This document shows positions 13,466-25,865 of a stretch of 64,000 nt of DNA, piece by piece. Each line of letters begins with the position of its first letter. The stretch's first letter is position 1. A model generated the notes under the pieces. That model saw nothing but the letters and a program-made list of their open reading frames with translations, was not told the DNA's origin and made no database searches. The stretch lies in contig NC_082619.1 in NCBI RefSeq assembly GCF_030936135.1, positions 4,963,208 to 5,027,207 on the forward strand. The letters run 5' to 3'. A program made the translations under genes and the position numbers. The DNA comes from Gavia stellata. Its lineage: Eukaryota > Chordata > Aves > Gaviiformes > Gaviidae.

Positions 13466-16400
13466 CGGAGGTGAAATGAAAGTCTGTTCCAGTCTTCTAC
13501 TGCGAGTGCCCAGGGCTGGGAGGCATGTCTCCTCCCTCTTGGAGTGGCTGGAGTGGAGATACGGATGGAGGGCTGTCAGTGCTGTCTGGGGCTGGAGAAA
13601 CTCCTCGTGCTGCTCATCTAGGACGCTGTGGGGATGTCAGCTGCTCTTGCTGAGTTGGAGGGACTGCAGTAACACTCCCTGCTACTAACCCCGGACTGCT
13701 TTTGTTTAGTTCTCTGATTCTATCAGAAAGCAATGTGCTTCGCTCCCTTTTTGTTGTCTGCAGTGGTGCATTTTTTGTTTAACAGCAATTTTGCCTTTGT
13801 TGCCAAAGCTGCAAGTAGGGCTGGGCCGAGAGAGGAAGTGTAATTAAAGTTTGCTCAGACAAAGGTGTTTGGTGACGAGATGCAGTGTTGCTGAATCCAC
13901 AAGGGGCACAATTAACTGATAAGAGTAAACTAATTGTTATTCATATTAAATTAGGGCACAGGTGATTTGGAAAATCTATAGACACTCCCATATGCTTTGC
14001 GATTTTGCATTGCAGATTATGGTTTTATAAGGCCCTTCTGGGATTCGGATTGTAGAGGCAAAGTGTGGAGCTGTACCTAAACTGAACATACTCTTTCCTG
14101 ATTAACTACATGATAAAAACATAAATGTGCACATCAGAGGATTTATCACTGTGTTTGCATACTAATTTTTCTTTTCCAGGCATGAACACAACAGTTTTTT
14201 ATAGATCCAAGTGATTCTCTTTAATGGCAGCTGGGTAAACCCAGACAAGGTGACGTGATTCCCATGTTGTCACGTAATAGTTTTGAGATGGAGGTTAATA
14301 GCAGGGAATGAGCACATGGTGGGGACATGACTGCCACAGGAGTGGTAGGAGATGCTGAGATATTTGCTGCTGGTTCTGTTGTGCTGTGGTGTCATGGTCT
14401 GTGAACATTTGTAGGCAAGAGGCAGCAGGGTCGTGCTCACCCTGGAAGGATGAGGTGAGGCTGCAAAGAGGTGCAGTTTGCCTGCACACTGCACGGGAAT
14501 GGCAGGCTACTTGAGCTTTTGGAGCAATTTTGCATCAGGCTCTGTTGGTTTAAAACAGCTCTGAAATGAATATTTATAAACGGGACACGAAAAAAGAGTC
14601 TAAATTGCTTGTGTGATCTTGGGACATGTGAGATATTATGATTATTTATGTGCTTCTATGTCTCGTTTTATCAGTTCATTGTGTTGCAATCCCAGAGTGT
14701 CACAAGCTGCTCTTGAAGGAGGTTGTCTCTCAGTAAGATCCGAAGCTGCCTGGCAATGCAGTGGTAGAAAATGTGGGGACATCACAGTGGGAAATGGGGC
14801 AGAGCATGAGTCAATAGCACGGCTAAAGTATTAAGACAGAGAGAAATGCAGGCCTTTGGCTTGGACTTGCTGGTAAGTCTCCTGAGCCCTGCAAACAAAA
14901 AAGACCTGTGACTTCTGTCATCTGGAAGTCCCCATTTGGGGTTGTCTCAGCACACTGAGAGACCCAACAGTAATTCCAGAGGTGCATGCATGTTCTTGCT
15001 TCCTCTTCTCTCTTCTGGTCTCAAGCTGTGGCATCCAGAGCAAAGACAAGACTTTCTGACCTCTGTGATGGGCGAATGGAGGGTTGGGTGGAGCTTAATT
15101 ACAAAGCAATGTGGAGAGAGCTGGATCGCTGTTTATGTTTGTTTGCTAAAAGGGTGCTTCCCAATAAATTACAATCCCTCAGAGAACAGTTTGAATGTAT
15201 GTGATTTAGCACCGTCTGGGCTGCACTAGTCTCTGAACAATCTCTGCCTTGGATTCTGGCCAAGGTAACGATCGGAGAAAGGCTGTAGCTGGACAAGGAG
15301 TCCAGGGGTAATTGAATCACTCCTGCCAACTCCCAGCAATGTACTAAACCATTTCCTTTTAGATGTTCCCCTGAGTTAGGTTTACCTACGATGGGTCTTT
15401 AGCCTGTGAAGAGTTTCTTCCAAGATGTTAAGAAGCACCACTGTCCAAGGGGAGCTCCATGCAAAGTGTGGCTCTTCTTTCCTAGGCTCTGAACTGATGC
15501 AGTCTCTGTCTCCCTCAGCAATGCAGAGAAGAGGGGTTTTGCGTTAGGCTGAGGTATCTTTACTGGAGGAAATCCCAATGGTAAAATGCCAGGCTAGGGC
15601 TTAACTTGTTTGCCGATTTGAAGGGGAGAGCACCACCTGCTGATACATCACCACGGCTTTTCTTTTGGTCTCCCCAACACTTGCTCTGACCCGCTCCTAA
15701 ATGTGCTTTGCATATAGCTGCATCCACAGCTGAATCCACACGTCAGGGTGTATAAATGCCCTCCGTGCATGTACAGAGCCTTGATGGAGTGAAACAGCTC
15801 CTGACAGGCAGTGCTGCCAGGGAAGAGAGCATCTCCCTGTCTTGGCCTCAAGGTAAAGATGGGCTGTATTCAGGGAATGGTTTTCCTCCAGAGGTCCTTT
15901 TATCAGGTGGATCGGTGCCTGTCTGTCTTCTAAAGCCTGTTGTTGGTGTCCGGTTCCTTACATCTGTCTGAGGGCACTGCCCAGCTGGGAATTGCTGAGT
16001 GATCGGACTGCCTGTTCGCTGCTCACTCGGAGGCTAGTCGCAGAAGTTGAGCTCGGTAATAAGGAAGAATCTCTGATAGTTTGTGTAGGTGAAGCCTGTG
16101 AGACAGACTTTTTGAGTGGAACATAAGGAGATTTTGGATGGGATGACAGCTTTTATTGTTGCTTGCTGTACCTTTACCAGAAGAAAAAGAAACCTTGGCT
16201 TCAGAGTAGATTTGTCACAGAATTATCCGCCAGTTTTCCCCCCACTGAAGCCCAACAGACTGAAAGTCTGGTAATTGCTCTCTGTAGCACAGCAACAAGG
16301 GCAATAGCACCATGCGCTGGAAATGGTCTGTGCAAATAGCAGAACATGTTGCTCCACTCCATAAGAAGCTTATGCTCTGCTTGAAAACTTGTTGGCCGCT

Positions 16401-19400
16401 GTTAGGCCCTTGGAGAATAATAACTGGGCTAGCAGGTGCTTGCTGGAGGATCTTTTTGCCCAGTATGCACATGTCAACCAAAGTAGGAGCAAGGATCCGT
16501 TCCAGAGAGTGGGATGGACAGTGGCGCTTAAAGGGAGCACCGTAAATAGGTTGAGGGATTTTGTTGCATGGAGAGTTAACGAGTGATTAGTTTGATTTGT
16601 GGTGATGAACAGCTACTGCTCAGCCCTCCTGTGGGAAGAAGGGGAATTGTGTAAGGTTGGCAAAGGGGCCAAACTTTGAGGGTTTTTTTCTCCATGGCCA
16701 CTCCCAGAGCTTAGGGTCCCTCTCATCTGCATGACAAGGTAAGTGGGACTATCAAATGAGGTTCTCCCTTCCTAATGTCTAGGCTGGCTCTGAAGAGCTC
16801 AAGCACGTCATTACAAAAACTGGCCCGTCTCTTTCCTTGTCCTGTTTCTATAGTTAGTCCTACCTCAAGTCTGGCACCACAAGGCAGTAATAATCTAGAG
16901 CCCAGCCTACGGGCTGAGGAAACTCACAGAAAGCCTGAGGCGAGGCAGTTCCCATGTTCAGGCTGCCTGAAGCCTGAAAACAAGACAGTGCTGCTAGAGG
17001 TAGTGAAGCTGTGATTAGGGTAGCAGGAGAAGCTGCTGGCCAGGTTAGATGGGGAAACATGGACTGCATCAGCCCTTGGGTTGCTCCAGCTGGTATGCTG
17101 CTCCCTCCCAGCAGCCCAGTGCTGTGCTTGTGCATCCACCGCTGAAACGTACCCTGCTATTTGCTGAATATTTGCCCTCGCACTCTTCTCTTTGCCCCGC
17201 ACTGCCTCGGCTAATGAGGTTATTGTTTAGCCCAAGAGAGGCATCCGCTCGTGTTTGTGCCTGGCAGGAGCACGGTTCCAAGCAGAGATCCTCCTGACAG
17301 TGCCAGATGGCGAGCCACAAGCGCGGGGAAGAGGGGGAAAGGGAGCTGCAGCTCTGCCCCCTCCTGGGAAAAAAGCCTGGTGGGAGTGTGTCTGCCCCAG
17401 CTCTGCTGCTGTGTGGCTTCGGAGTCTGGAAGGGGAAGACGGAGCACAGACAAGGAGTGGGCCTCGGGATGGCTGGGGCAGGCAGAGTGTGTCAGGCTGT
17501 AAGCATCTAGTTTAGGCTTTCTTGTGCCTCCAGTCCTGCGGTAATAAACCTTACATAAACCTAGCCGGAAGCACAGCATTAATATTTAAAAAAATGACAT
17601 TTAAGGTATTGAATATATGCTACGTTCTCCAGAAGAATATCTATGTGTGTGTATGCGTGCACACACTTGGGGCTTTGTTTTCCTTTTATAGTGGATTGTT
17701 GTGCGTATGTATTTTACTCGGGGTGTTTTGTGCTATAATAAGAAGGGGAAGGGAGCGGGAAAATACTGCTCTGTTTATATACACTGCTGTCAACAACGAT
17801 GCTGCGTGTTTCAGATTCGCATCCTCTGTGAAGCACTCTGGATTCCAGGCAAACAACACCCTTCCCCTCTTTATCCCGAGATCCTCCAGGAGGATTGCCT
17901 GAGCCTCTCCTCCCATACCCCTCTTGCTGTCAGGCTTGCCCTCTCCTAGAATTTGTCTCTGGTGAATGTGGCACACTCCGTACCCAGCACGCAAACAAGT
18001 CGATATGCTAAGGTTCAAAGGGACAACCTTGGAAAATGTCAGAGCAGCATCTCTGCACCATTATTCTGCTGCTCTGATCACAAAAAGGAGATCTGAGTGA
18101 GTCAGGCTGTAATTTTCAGCTGGGGGGCAGGGGAGGGGCACAGCAATGCCTCTCTGTATGTCCCTCCTGAGCTTCTTTGACACTTTTCCCAGTGCCTTCC
18201 ACCTTTGTGAGTCTTCGGAGACACTGATGCAGGGCTGAGCCTGAAATGTTACTGCTCACCCATAATTTTTATAAATCTCAGGTGTAGCACATCTTCTTTT
18301 CCTCCTCCCTGAATTTTTATGTATTTAGGTTTTGTGGCAGGAGCGTTTTTATGCCTCTTCTCCCTTGTTTTCCCCTCTCTCACCCAGCCCTGAAATAGTC
18401 AATGAATGTGCCCTTTCTTATCTCTTGATATAAGCCTCAAGGGACAGTTCCTTCCTATCCATCTCCTGAATGCCATAACAGCAGGTAGCCTGGGACATGC
18501 TGGAAAAGCGCTGGGTCTGAATCCGCCCTTTTGGTATAAGTGGACATTATGCATTTTTAATAGACATAGAGTTCAGTGAAACCCTTAGTACTAGCTGAAT
18601 TGGCACAAAATTCCCAGGCAAGTAGTCTTCGGAGCTGATCTCTCCCTAGGTACCTGCAGAAAATGAGACCAAGGACAAAAAAAGGCCATGTTCCCTTTGA
18701 TTGCAAGAACTGCCTTGTTTTGCAGAGGAGGTGGCTGAGCAGAAGCTAGCCTGGCTGTGCTGTTCCTTTAGCTCTGCATGAAGGATTCTGGATTGGCAGT
18801 CCTTGTTCCTCCTTGTTCATCCACAGAGTAGGTGCAGCTTGAGGGGAGAGGCTGTTACAAAGCACCTTCCTTCAAGCATCACCCTCTGTGGGCAGTACTT
18901 CAGCACTGGCCTGGAGGTGTCATCTCCCTGGTTTGTCCAGTGCAGGCCTTGCCAGTCTCACCAAAGCTCACTTCCACCTGAGGCAGTGGCTTGGGGCCAT
19001 GTGCGGAGTCCTCCAGCTTGCTTCACTTAAGGGTGAAAGAGTATGGGAGCTGCTGTCCATGGCCCTGTGATGGTGCAGTTAGGATTTGTCCGTGTGTCTT
19101 GATGCTTTATAATTTGTGAGTAACGCTTTGACTTCCAAGCTACTTAGCAGACATCTCTGCTCCCAGATAACCTGCGAGATCCACAAATTAAAACTGGGGT
19201 CTGAATGCTATAGGTTCAAAACGAAAAGGCTGGTGAAAATGGTGGGAGTCACTGGTGAAGATCACTGAGATTGCGCCACGATATGGACCTCAGCTCTGTG
19301 AGTACTGAAGCTTTTCACAGTAACTGGAAGGTTGTGCGTTTTTCTTTGTTGTTCCTTTTTTCGTAAAGCATAAGTAAATCTCCCTATACCTCCAGGTTAC

Positions 19401-20499
19401 CATGGCACTGTAACCTTACCAGATCTGGAAGAGAGGGAGTAACAAGGGAGTAGCTGTAGCTGTGGATCTGTGCATGTCCACTGTGGAACATGTAGCCAGG
19501 AAAAGATGGTGGTTTATGGAGGGGGTTGATGTGGTTGGAAGCAGGTGAGCAGGCAGCAGTGGCAGGACAGGTAAAAGGTAATGCACCCCTAACTTCAGGG
19601 CTGACTTTTGGCTCATGTTAAACTGTCCAGCTGCGAGCGTGACATTCAGAGACATACGTACAGTGGTGTTCAGCCATCTCGGAGAAATCTGCTGCTGAGC
19701 ATGAGTCAGCCCTGCCTGGGTTAACTATTAAAGGGCAGTATCAGGAGATAAGTCTTTACTCTGCTCCCCAGTCCCTTCAAGCCCTGCGTCCTCCAAGTGG
19801 TCCCTATGAAGGAAGGGAGCATTCCTAGGGTCCTGCTGCATTGTTAGAGGTCACAGAAGTGTCCTGTCTGCCCACTGGGCTTGGTGCAATTCTCCCCAGA
19901 TTAGGGGCAGCCCTGGTCACATCCAGAACCTCCTTCCCACGCGGGAAGCATGTTCCTGCTGTCCTTTGCCCAGTGCTGGGGCCCTTAGTCAGCTGCCAGG
20001 GTGGCTGTGGGTGTACCTTGCTGTTTGGGTAGGAATGGCTGAGTGGGGCCATAGAAAGACATGGTGCTAGATAGCAGGGGATGAGATCTAATGAGTGTTA
20101 CCCACTGCTTGCAAAGCCCAGGTGGACTCAGCTGGCGGGCCATCGGTCCAGGCATGGAGGCATGCACAATGAGGGGTGGAGGGTGTTTCCATAAAAGTGT
20201 ACGTGCAGAAAGTGGAGCAGAGCACAGCCTGCCTTCCTGAGAGGCTGGAGGGGAACCTTGCTTTCCACCTAGTATATGGTCACTGCTTTCTCGCACAGAG
20301 GCGGTGAGCCTCCTCACCAGCAAGACCCTTCCCTCACACCCAGCCCTTCCTAGCCTCACACTTTCTGTTTGCCTGCTGAGATGGGAGAGCGTCTCCCCTA
20401 GCCTGTGGCTGCAAACTCAGTGGGTGATGCCGTGGAGTGAGGAGAGCAGGAACCAATTCCTTAAGGGGCCATCTCAGAGCCTTCCCTGGCTTTTCCTCC

Positions 20500-21010
20500 C
20501 GTCGCAGGGAGAAGTGCCCCTGCCTAAGTGGAATAAATTGGTACAGACCATTAGCAGCGCAGGTCCTCCTCTGATGGGGGGGAGGGAAGGGGCTGTCGGC
20601 AGTGCTCTGGATACAAAGCAGCCAGCCACGCTCTGGCTCCTTCCTCCCGCACCCCGTTGGCCTCCTCCTCCTCCTCCTCCTCCCTGTTTCCACGCTCCCT
20701 CCCTCTTTCACTCTCTTTCTTTCCCTTAACGCCACGCTGCAGAAAGGCAGACCTGGGGAACCGGAGGTCCATAGAGGCAGCGCAGGAGGAAGGAGCTCTC
20801 CAATGCTGTTTCTTTGCAAGTGAAATGGGGAGGCAGAGAGGCAATGAAGGATTGTCTTGGTTGCTGCCTGGATTAAGAAAGAATACATAAAAAAAAAAAA
20901 AATAAATCCGGACCCAACAAACGAGGAAAAAGGGAGGAGAGGAGGAGGTTGCTGGGGGGAGCCCACTCTGGTGGGTGAACAGCCGCTTTGAATCGTGCCT
21001 CTGTTCCCAG
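20500..21010 (+). promoter_or_regulatory. Pyrimidine-rich, promoter-like region
   Basis: This is a GC-leaning stretch with a CCT repeat (20661-20683), CT-rich runs to about 20730, scattered CpGs (for example near 20648, 20730, 20760), purine-rich AGGAGG runs and a 14-base A run (20889-20902). No TATA box is placed convincingly. The composition and the position just before a good splice donor suggest a TATA-less promoter, but CpG density is only modest. Confidence 0.3.
20661..20683. repeat. CCT trinucleotide repeat
   Basis: About seven CCT units in the promoter-like region. Confidence 0.85.
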
Positions 21011-21083
21011 GGATTAAAGCATGAATGGGAGCAGCTTCCCAGCCACGATGGAGAGAGAAGGCGGTTCAGGCTATGAGAATAAG
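21011..21083 (+). other. Candidate 5' untranslated exon upstream of B3GAT1
   Basis: The stretch ends in a donor AAT AAG|GTAACT at 21083/21084. It may begin as a first exon further upstream or, because TCTGTTCCCAG ends at 21010, as an internal exon. It contains an ATG at 21021 and an in-frame ATG at 21048 with strong context (A at -3, G at +4), open to the donor (21 codons). I do not recognise the peptide. Spliced to 42834, this reading frame would stop seven codons later (TGA), making a 28-residue upstream ORF; spliced to 43108 it would overlap the B3GAT1 start. Assignment to B3GAT1 rests on strand, order and the promoter-like DNA before it. Confidence 0.35.
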
Positions 21084-21154
21084 GTAACTCTTGCCTCTTG
21101 CAGGCATTGCATGGCTGAGCTGAGCAGGACAGAGATCCTTTATGCACAGGGCTG

Positions 21155-21180
21155 GGTGTGTGTGTGTGTATGTGTGTATG
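21155..21180. repeat. TG microsatellite
   Basis: About 12 TG units with two TA interruptions, just after the candidate 5' exon donor. Confidence 0.85.
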
Positions 21181-24100
21181 CAGCGGGCGGGGAGTGGGAG
21201 GAAGCAGGAAAGACTCAAAGCGATTTTTCTACCCCTCCCAGTGTATTTAAAGAATGCAGAATGGGTCTCCACGGCTGCAGTGCTGGAGATCACTTTGCCC
21301 CCCCTTTCTCAGGCTGGGTGTCTGAGGGGAAATCTCTGAGCTGCTTTGCCTGGAGAAGGCTGGCTGGGTTATGGGGAAATATGCCTGTGTCTCGCCTCCG
21401 GGCGTACTGTGCTCCCAGCCTTGCCCTCCCAGACCTGCACCTGCTCTGGTGTTCCCCTCGTGGGCTTGTGTGCAGCTCTCGGGGAAGCTCTGTGGGGACT
21501 ACAATGGCCCAGCACCCTTCCAGCCCACCGGTGCATCCGTGCAGAAAGACAGAAGGGAGGTGAGAGGCTACTGAGAGAGTTGCTTTTCTCTTCCCTTGGT
21601 CATCCTCTGCCTTTTCTTTGCAACAGAAAGGGATGGGGTTTAGGAGGAGGGGGTACTGAAATTCCTTTCATTCGTGCCAGCGGTGGTGAGAGCCAACTTT
21701 GAGGCTGCTTAAAGGGAAAAGCTTTCTGAGTGCTATATTTTGGAGGAATAGGAGATGGTTGAGCAATGCTTTGCCCTCTGAGGAGTGATCTCTGTGTCAT
21801 GTTATGTTGTGGGAGTGGGTGGGGATGAAAAATAGTGATTATGGGGGAGAAAGTCCGTGGTGATCAATGAAGCTGTCCACAAATGATGCTTTCCTTTTCC
21901 CTGCTGCGCCTCTGTCTGACTCAATTCCTGGGTCTCTGACCCTGAAAGTCCTGATTTCTCCCAGTCAGACCAGAAAGCGCAACTTCAAATAGTATTGGGA
22001 GGTGGCTTAGCCCAGATGTTTGGGAAAGCACTGAGGAGAACCTCATGTTTACAGCTGTGGAGCCCATATCCAGTTAATCCCAGCAAGTAGAAGTCTTGGC
22101 TGGGCATACCTCACTATCTTTCACAGGATCTTCCTGCTGCAATATCCATTTGTTCTGTGTTGTCCGTCGGATACCCCCTCCTCCCCTTGCGTTCAGGGGC
22201 TTCTTGATGGGTCTTGGCATGGGGTTTGGTTACTTAGATAACGACGTGTCACAGAAGTCCCCACTTATGTGCACACAGTGCAGAAAGCCGTGAGCCCCAG
22301 AGTGCTGTCAATTCATCTAAGAGCTTGTATACACACCTAAGGAGCTTATGGTCCAATGTTATGGACTGGAAGAGACTATGCAGTCTATTGCATAGGTCTG
22401 TACTTACTTGTCTAAATTGTTAGTGTCCCTGAACATCTACAGCGAGGTGTCACCAACTTGTGTAAATGAGTGAGGTTGGGTGTGTTTGTGCGTGCAAATA
22501 AATATGGAAGAAGGGCTGTGTAAATGTACAGTGGAGCTTCAAGCCATTCTTTTGTTTCGTGAGTAATCCTTTCTCATATGAGGAAATTCTCCTAACTCAC
22601 CCGAGATGCATCTTGCTTGCCGTGTTTGTGTAATTAGTCCTTCTCTGTACACAGATCTCCAATGTGAATGAATTGACCAAGATTTGGCTAGAAGGTTATG
22701 GTGATTGGGATTGCTTGGCTTACCTGACAGAGTTGGGATCAAAAAGGTGTGGGAAAATGGAGGCACTCGGGAAAAGAGGGTAAAATATCTTCTTTCTGTA
22801 TGTAGCACCCAACTCTGTTTTCTGTGTAAGCTTCAAAGCATTGAGGAAAATCGAAGATGTTCTGGTGAAGGAATTGAATAATTAGACAGTGAAAGAGAAG
22901 GATATTTCTCCCAGGAGGGTTAATACTGTGGTACGGGCCAAGAGCTGTGGAAATGGGCAAAGCCAGCAGGACAGTGGATGCTACTAAAAAGAGAAGGTAA
23001 CTGACCAATAATTTTATTTTCCTGGTTGAATATGTATGGGTGTATGAAAAACAGAGGAAGAAAAATGAAATCGGTGATGTCGGGTCTGAGTACTTTCCTA
23101 TTTCAGGCAGATGAGTTAGAAATCCATCCCTGCACCACCCCATAGGCATACCTAGTGAAATGCTGCCAGCTTCTCCGGCAGAACACTGTGAACTTGGAGT
23201 CATTAGCAACGCAGTAACAGCTTTAATGAGAGCTGGCTCCCTCCGAGCCGGGCTGACCCAAGGAAGGTGCAGAAGAGGGGACCCACGTCTCCTGTCATCT
23301 CAATTCTCTAGGACAGCAAAGTGGGAGAGCATCAGTGAAGGTCCCCTTCTACACGCATGTGTCAGCAAGGAGGAGAGGGGGAGAGCTTTCCCACTTGTTA
23401 GATGGCATCCCAAAGTTTCCTGACCCATCGAAGGGGCTCATAGTGGAGAGTGAATGCGAAGGGAGGATAGTGCCCCACCCCTAGGAAAGGACTGTCACCC
23501 TGTATGCATCACAGGCCTGACGCGGTGCCACTGGGGTCAGCAATTCTGTTCTCCGGTGGCTTTGTCCTGGTCAGGGCAATGTCTCACAGAGCTCCAGCCA
23601 ACTGCAGCAATGTCTGGATTTGCTCTCTTTCCTCCCTTGGTCTGCAGTGTTCTGCGTCTTTCTGGTTTTTGCTCTGCAATTGTGCACCTTCTGAGGCAAG
23701 AAGAGCAGCGAGTACCTCCAGTGTGCAGGGCCTTGTCGGTTTTTAGCATGCTTACAAATGCTGCATCTTTCTGGCAAACAACTGTTGTAGCCAAGAGATC
23801 TGACCATGAAATCTTCCAGTAACAAAGTGTGAGCACACGCTCTCCCCTTGTGCGAAGCTGGCTGCTCAATGTCAAAATAATGCTTTCTGAAAGGAAAATA
23901 GTGCATCTGCCCTTTTAATCTTTTCCAGCACCCTCATGTTGCAACAGTAGAAGCCTTGGGAAATGAAAAGAACTGTCTTTTAAGGGACGCTAGGGCAAAC
24001 GTTGCAATTCATTTTTTAGTGTTTCTTAGAGACTTGCCTTTTGCAATGCTTTTGCTCTCTCTTGCCCTTGTCCTATTTCTACTAGCTCAGAAAAAAGTTG

Positions 24101-24904
24101 CGCAAAAGCAGTTTTTTCTTCTTCAAATAAAACCCAGTGGACAGATTTGAATCCGTAGGAAGACAGGATATGGTCCTTTCTTGCATCACTGTGCACTTTG
24201 TCTTGCAGGGATGAGCAGTGCCAGAGGATGCCTGTCTTCCAGGGCTGCTTTTCATATGGGCTTACTAGCAAGATCTCTGACTTCTGGGAATGCAGCAGGA
24301 GTTGGTCAGCATCTTTCACTGTGGGTGATGCCCTCTGTGGCTTTCTCGCCCTCCACCTTTTCTCCATTGCATGCAGTAGCCTTGAAAAGTTAGGTGGGCT
24401 GTAGCTGTATGTCTCGTTTGGGGATATGGCTGGAGGTGCATTTGGTGTGGCTTCAACCCACCTAAGGCAAAGCATTTTCTGGAAGCAATGTCGTAGGAAG
24501 GGCCCTCTGCAGTGTCTTTTTCATGGGTGCTTGTTCTCTGTAACATGTTGTCTTTTATGTTTTGCTTGTGGATCCTGAATCAGTTACCTGCCAGTGTTTT
24601 GCTTCCCTGGTGGCAAGAGAAGTGATCTTTGCCAAGCATAAGGTCTGAAGAGTGAGGATAGATTCTCCCTTTTTCTCCTGTGAGAACACTGTTTGTGTTT
24701 GGGTTGGCAAGTTGACATCAGGGCTGGATTCTCCTTCAGAAGCTAATAAGGGCTTTGCTGAGCGGAGATCAAAGGGTGTGGCCCATAATTAATCTTCATA
24801 TCCTGATCTAGACACGTGGACCACCCCCAAGTGCTCTAGGTAATACAGCGTATTAGTCACTATTGAATGTACCCTCTTACATTTTCTAATGGGAACTCCA
24901 CACC

Positions 24905-25012
24905 TCCAGGGAACTGAGACACTGAGAGATCGAGGAAAAAACTGAGAACAATTCACTGTGCCAGGGAGCAGATCCCAGTCTCTTGCAGTGCTAATGGCTT
25001 TGTCCCACAAAT
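24905..25012 (-). mobile_element. MIR-like SINE relic, antisense
   Basis: GGGAACTGAGACACTGAGAG, a degraded middle and CAGGGAGCAGATCCCAGTCT follow the order of an antisense MIR (GGAAACTGAGGCACAGAGAG ... GCAGAGCCGGGATTCGAACC). Confidence 0.5.
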
Positions 25013-25784
25013 TTAGCCAGTTTAGTTCTCCTCCTGTTCTTGACCCTCTCCATCTGTGGATATGTTAGTTGTACCAAGTGGCACTTCCCAAGGCACATTG
25101 TTCACAGGCTCACAAAATGAATCCTGAGCAGCAAGATACCTTATGGATGCCTGTACTATGCCTGGAGCACACTTGCACAGGCAGCTTTGCACATCTATGT
25201 TTTCCACCCTGGCCTGTGTATAGAAGTGTGTGTTCTTCCCCTTGTACAGCTGTGTGCAGGTGCACACATACTCTGTGTTTCTGTCTGAGAAATGCCCTGT
25301 CCTGCCCAAGTACCACAGAGTTTTTAAGGAATTTGCCAGCTGCAGTGGTACTTCAGAAATCCCTCCAGCTATTCTATCCATATGAGCCATGGAGAACACA
25401 ATGTGGTATGCCTGGTAGTGACAGTCGAATAAATAGGAAATGCTCAAGATCCCCCTCCTACCTAGATCTGAGCTATTTTCCTGAAGACGGGACAAGAGCT
25501 AAGCTTCTGTACAAGGCTTCCTGTGCTTGTTGTGCTGTTCTTTAAGAGCAGGTGATGTATTAGCTCTCAAAGGGTGTGTTAATGCATTGGTCACTGCTGG
25601 CCCAGCTCCAGCCTGTACGCTGCCCTGGAATGCCATTTATTGTTAGTTCCTGAGATGTGGTTTGATGCTTCAGAGTCCTTGGTGCTGTGAACATTTAGTC
25701 TCTGCACTGGAGCATAGCATGTAGGTAAACAGGAAGGACAGAAAATACCGCATGCTTGGTTTTGATGGAAGGGTAGCCAAATGC

Positions 25785-25865
25785 TGACAAGGGAAAGGTT
25801 ATTGGCCTGTGATCACATAGGGAGTCCCCTGGCAAAGATATGGGAACCCAGAGAAGAAATTCTGC
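25785..25865 (-). mobile_element. MIR-like SINE relic, antisense
   Basis: TGATCACATAGGGAGTCCCC, then TGGCAAAGATATGGGAACCC, match the antisense MIR pattern of GGTCACACAG followed by GTGGCAGAG and GAACCC. Confidence 0.45.

Larger units (their letters stand above)
1..20499. other. Upstream non-coding region
   Basis: No exon of a recognisable gene was found on either strand; the open frames are short and of random character. It contains MIR-like relics (9622, 13397), simple repeats (8585, 9861), a tandem hairpin duplication (5787) and several AT-rich candidate regulatory elements. It corresponds to the gene-poor flank of B3GAT1. Confidence 0.5.

Noticed and set aside
20334-21147. Two overlapping - strand open frames of about 200 codons
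   Set aside because: Their length comes from low-complexity DNA (the CCT repeat and polyA read as Glu/Arg and Phe runs). No domain is seen.
21021-21563. A 180-codon + strand open frame
   Set aside because: It reads through a good splice donor at 21083 into a TG microsatellite. Only the first 21 codons are plausible as transcribed exon, and those as an upstream ORF.
22366-22420. 'GGACTGGAAGAGACTATGCAGTC' resembling a CR1 tail
   Set aside because: Only about 25 bases are similar and no further CR1 sequence follows; too weak to call.
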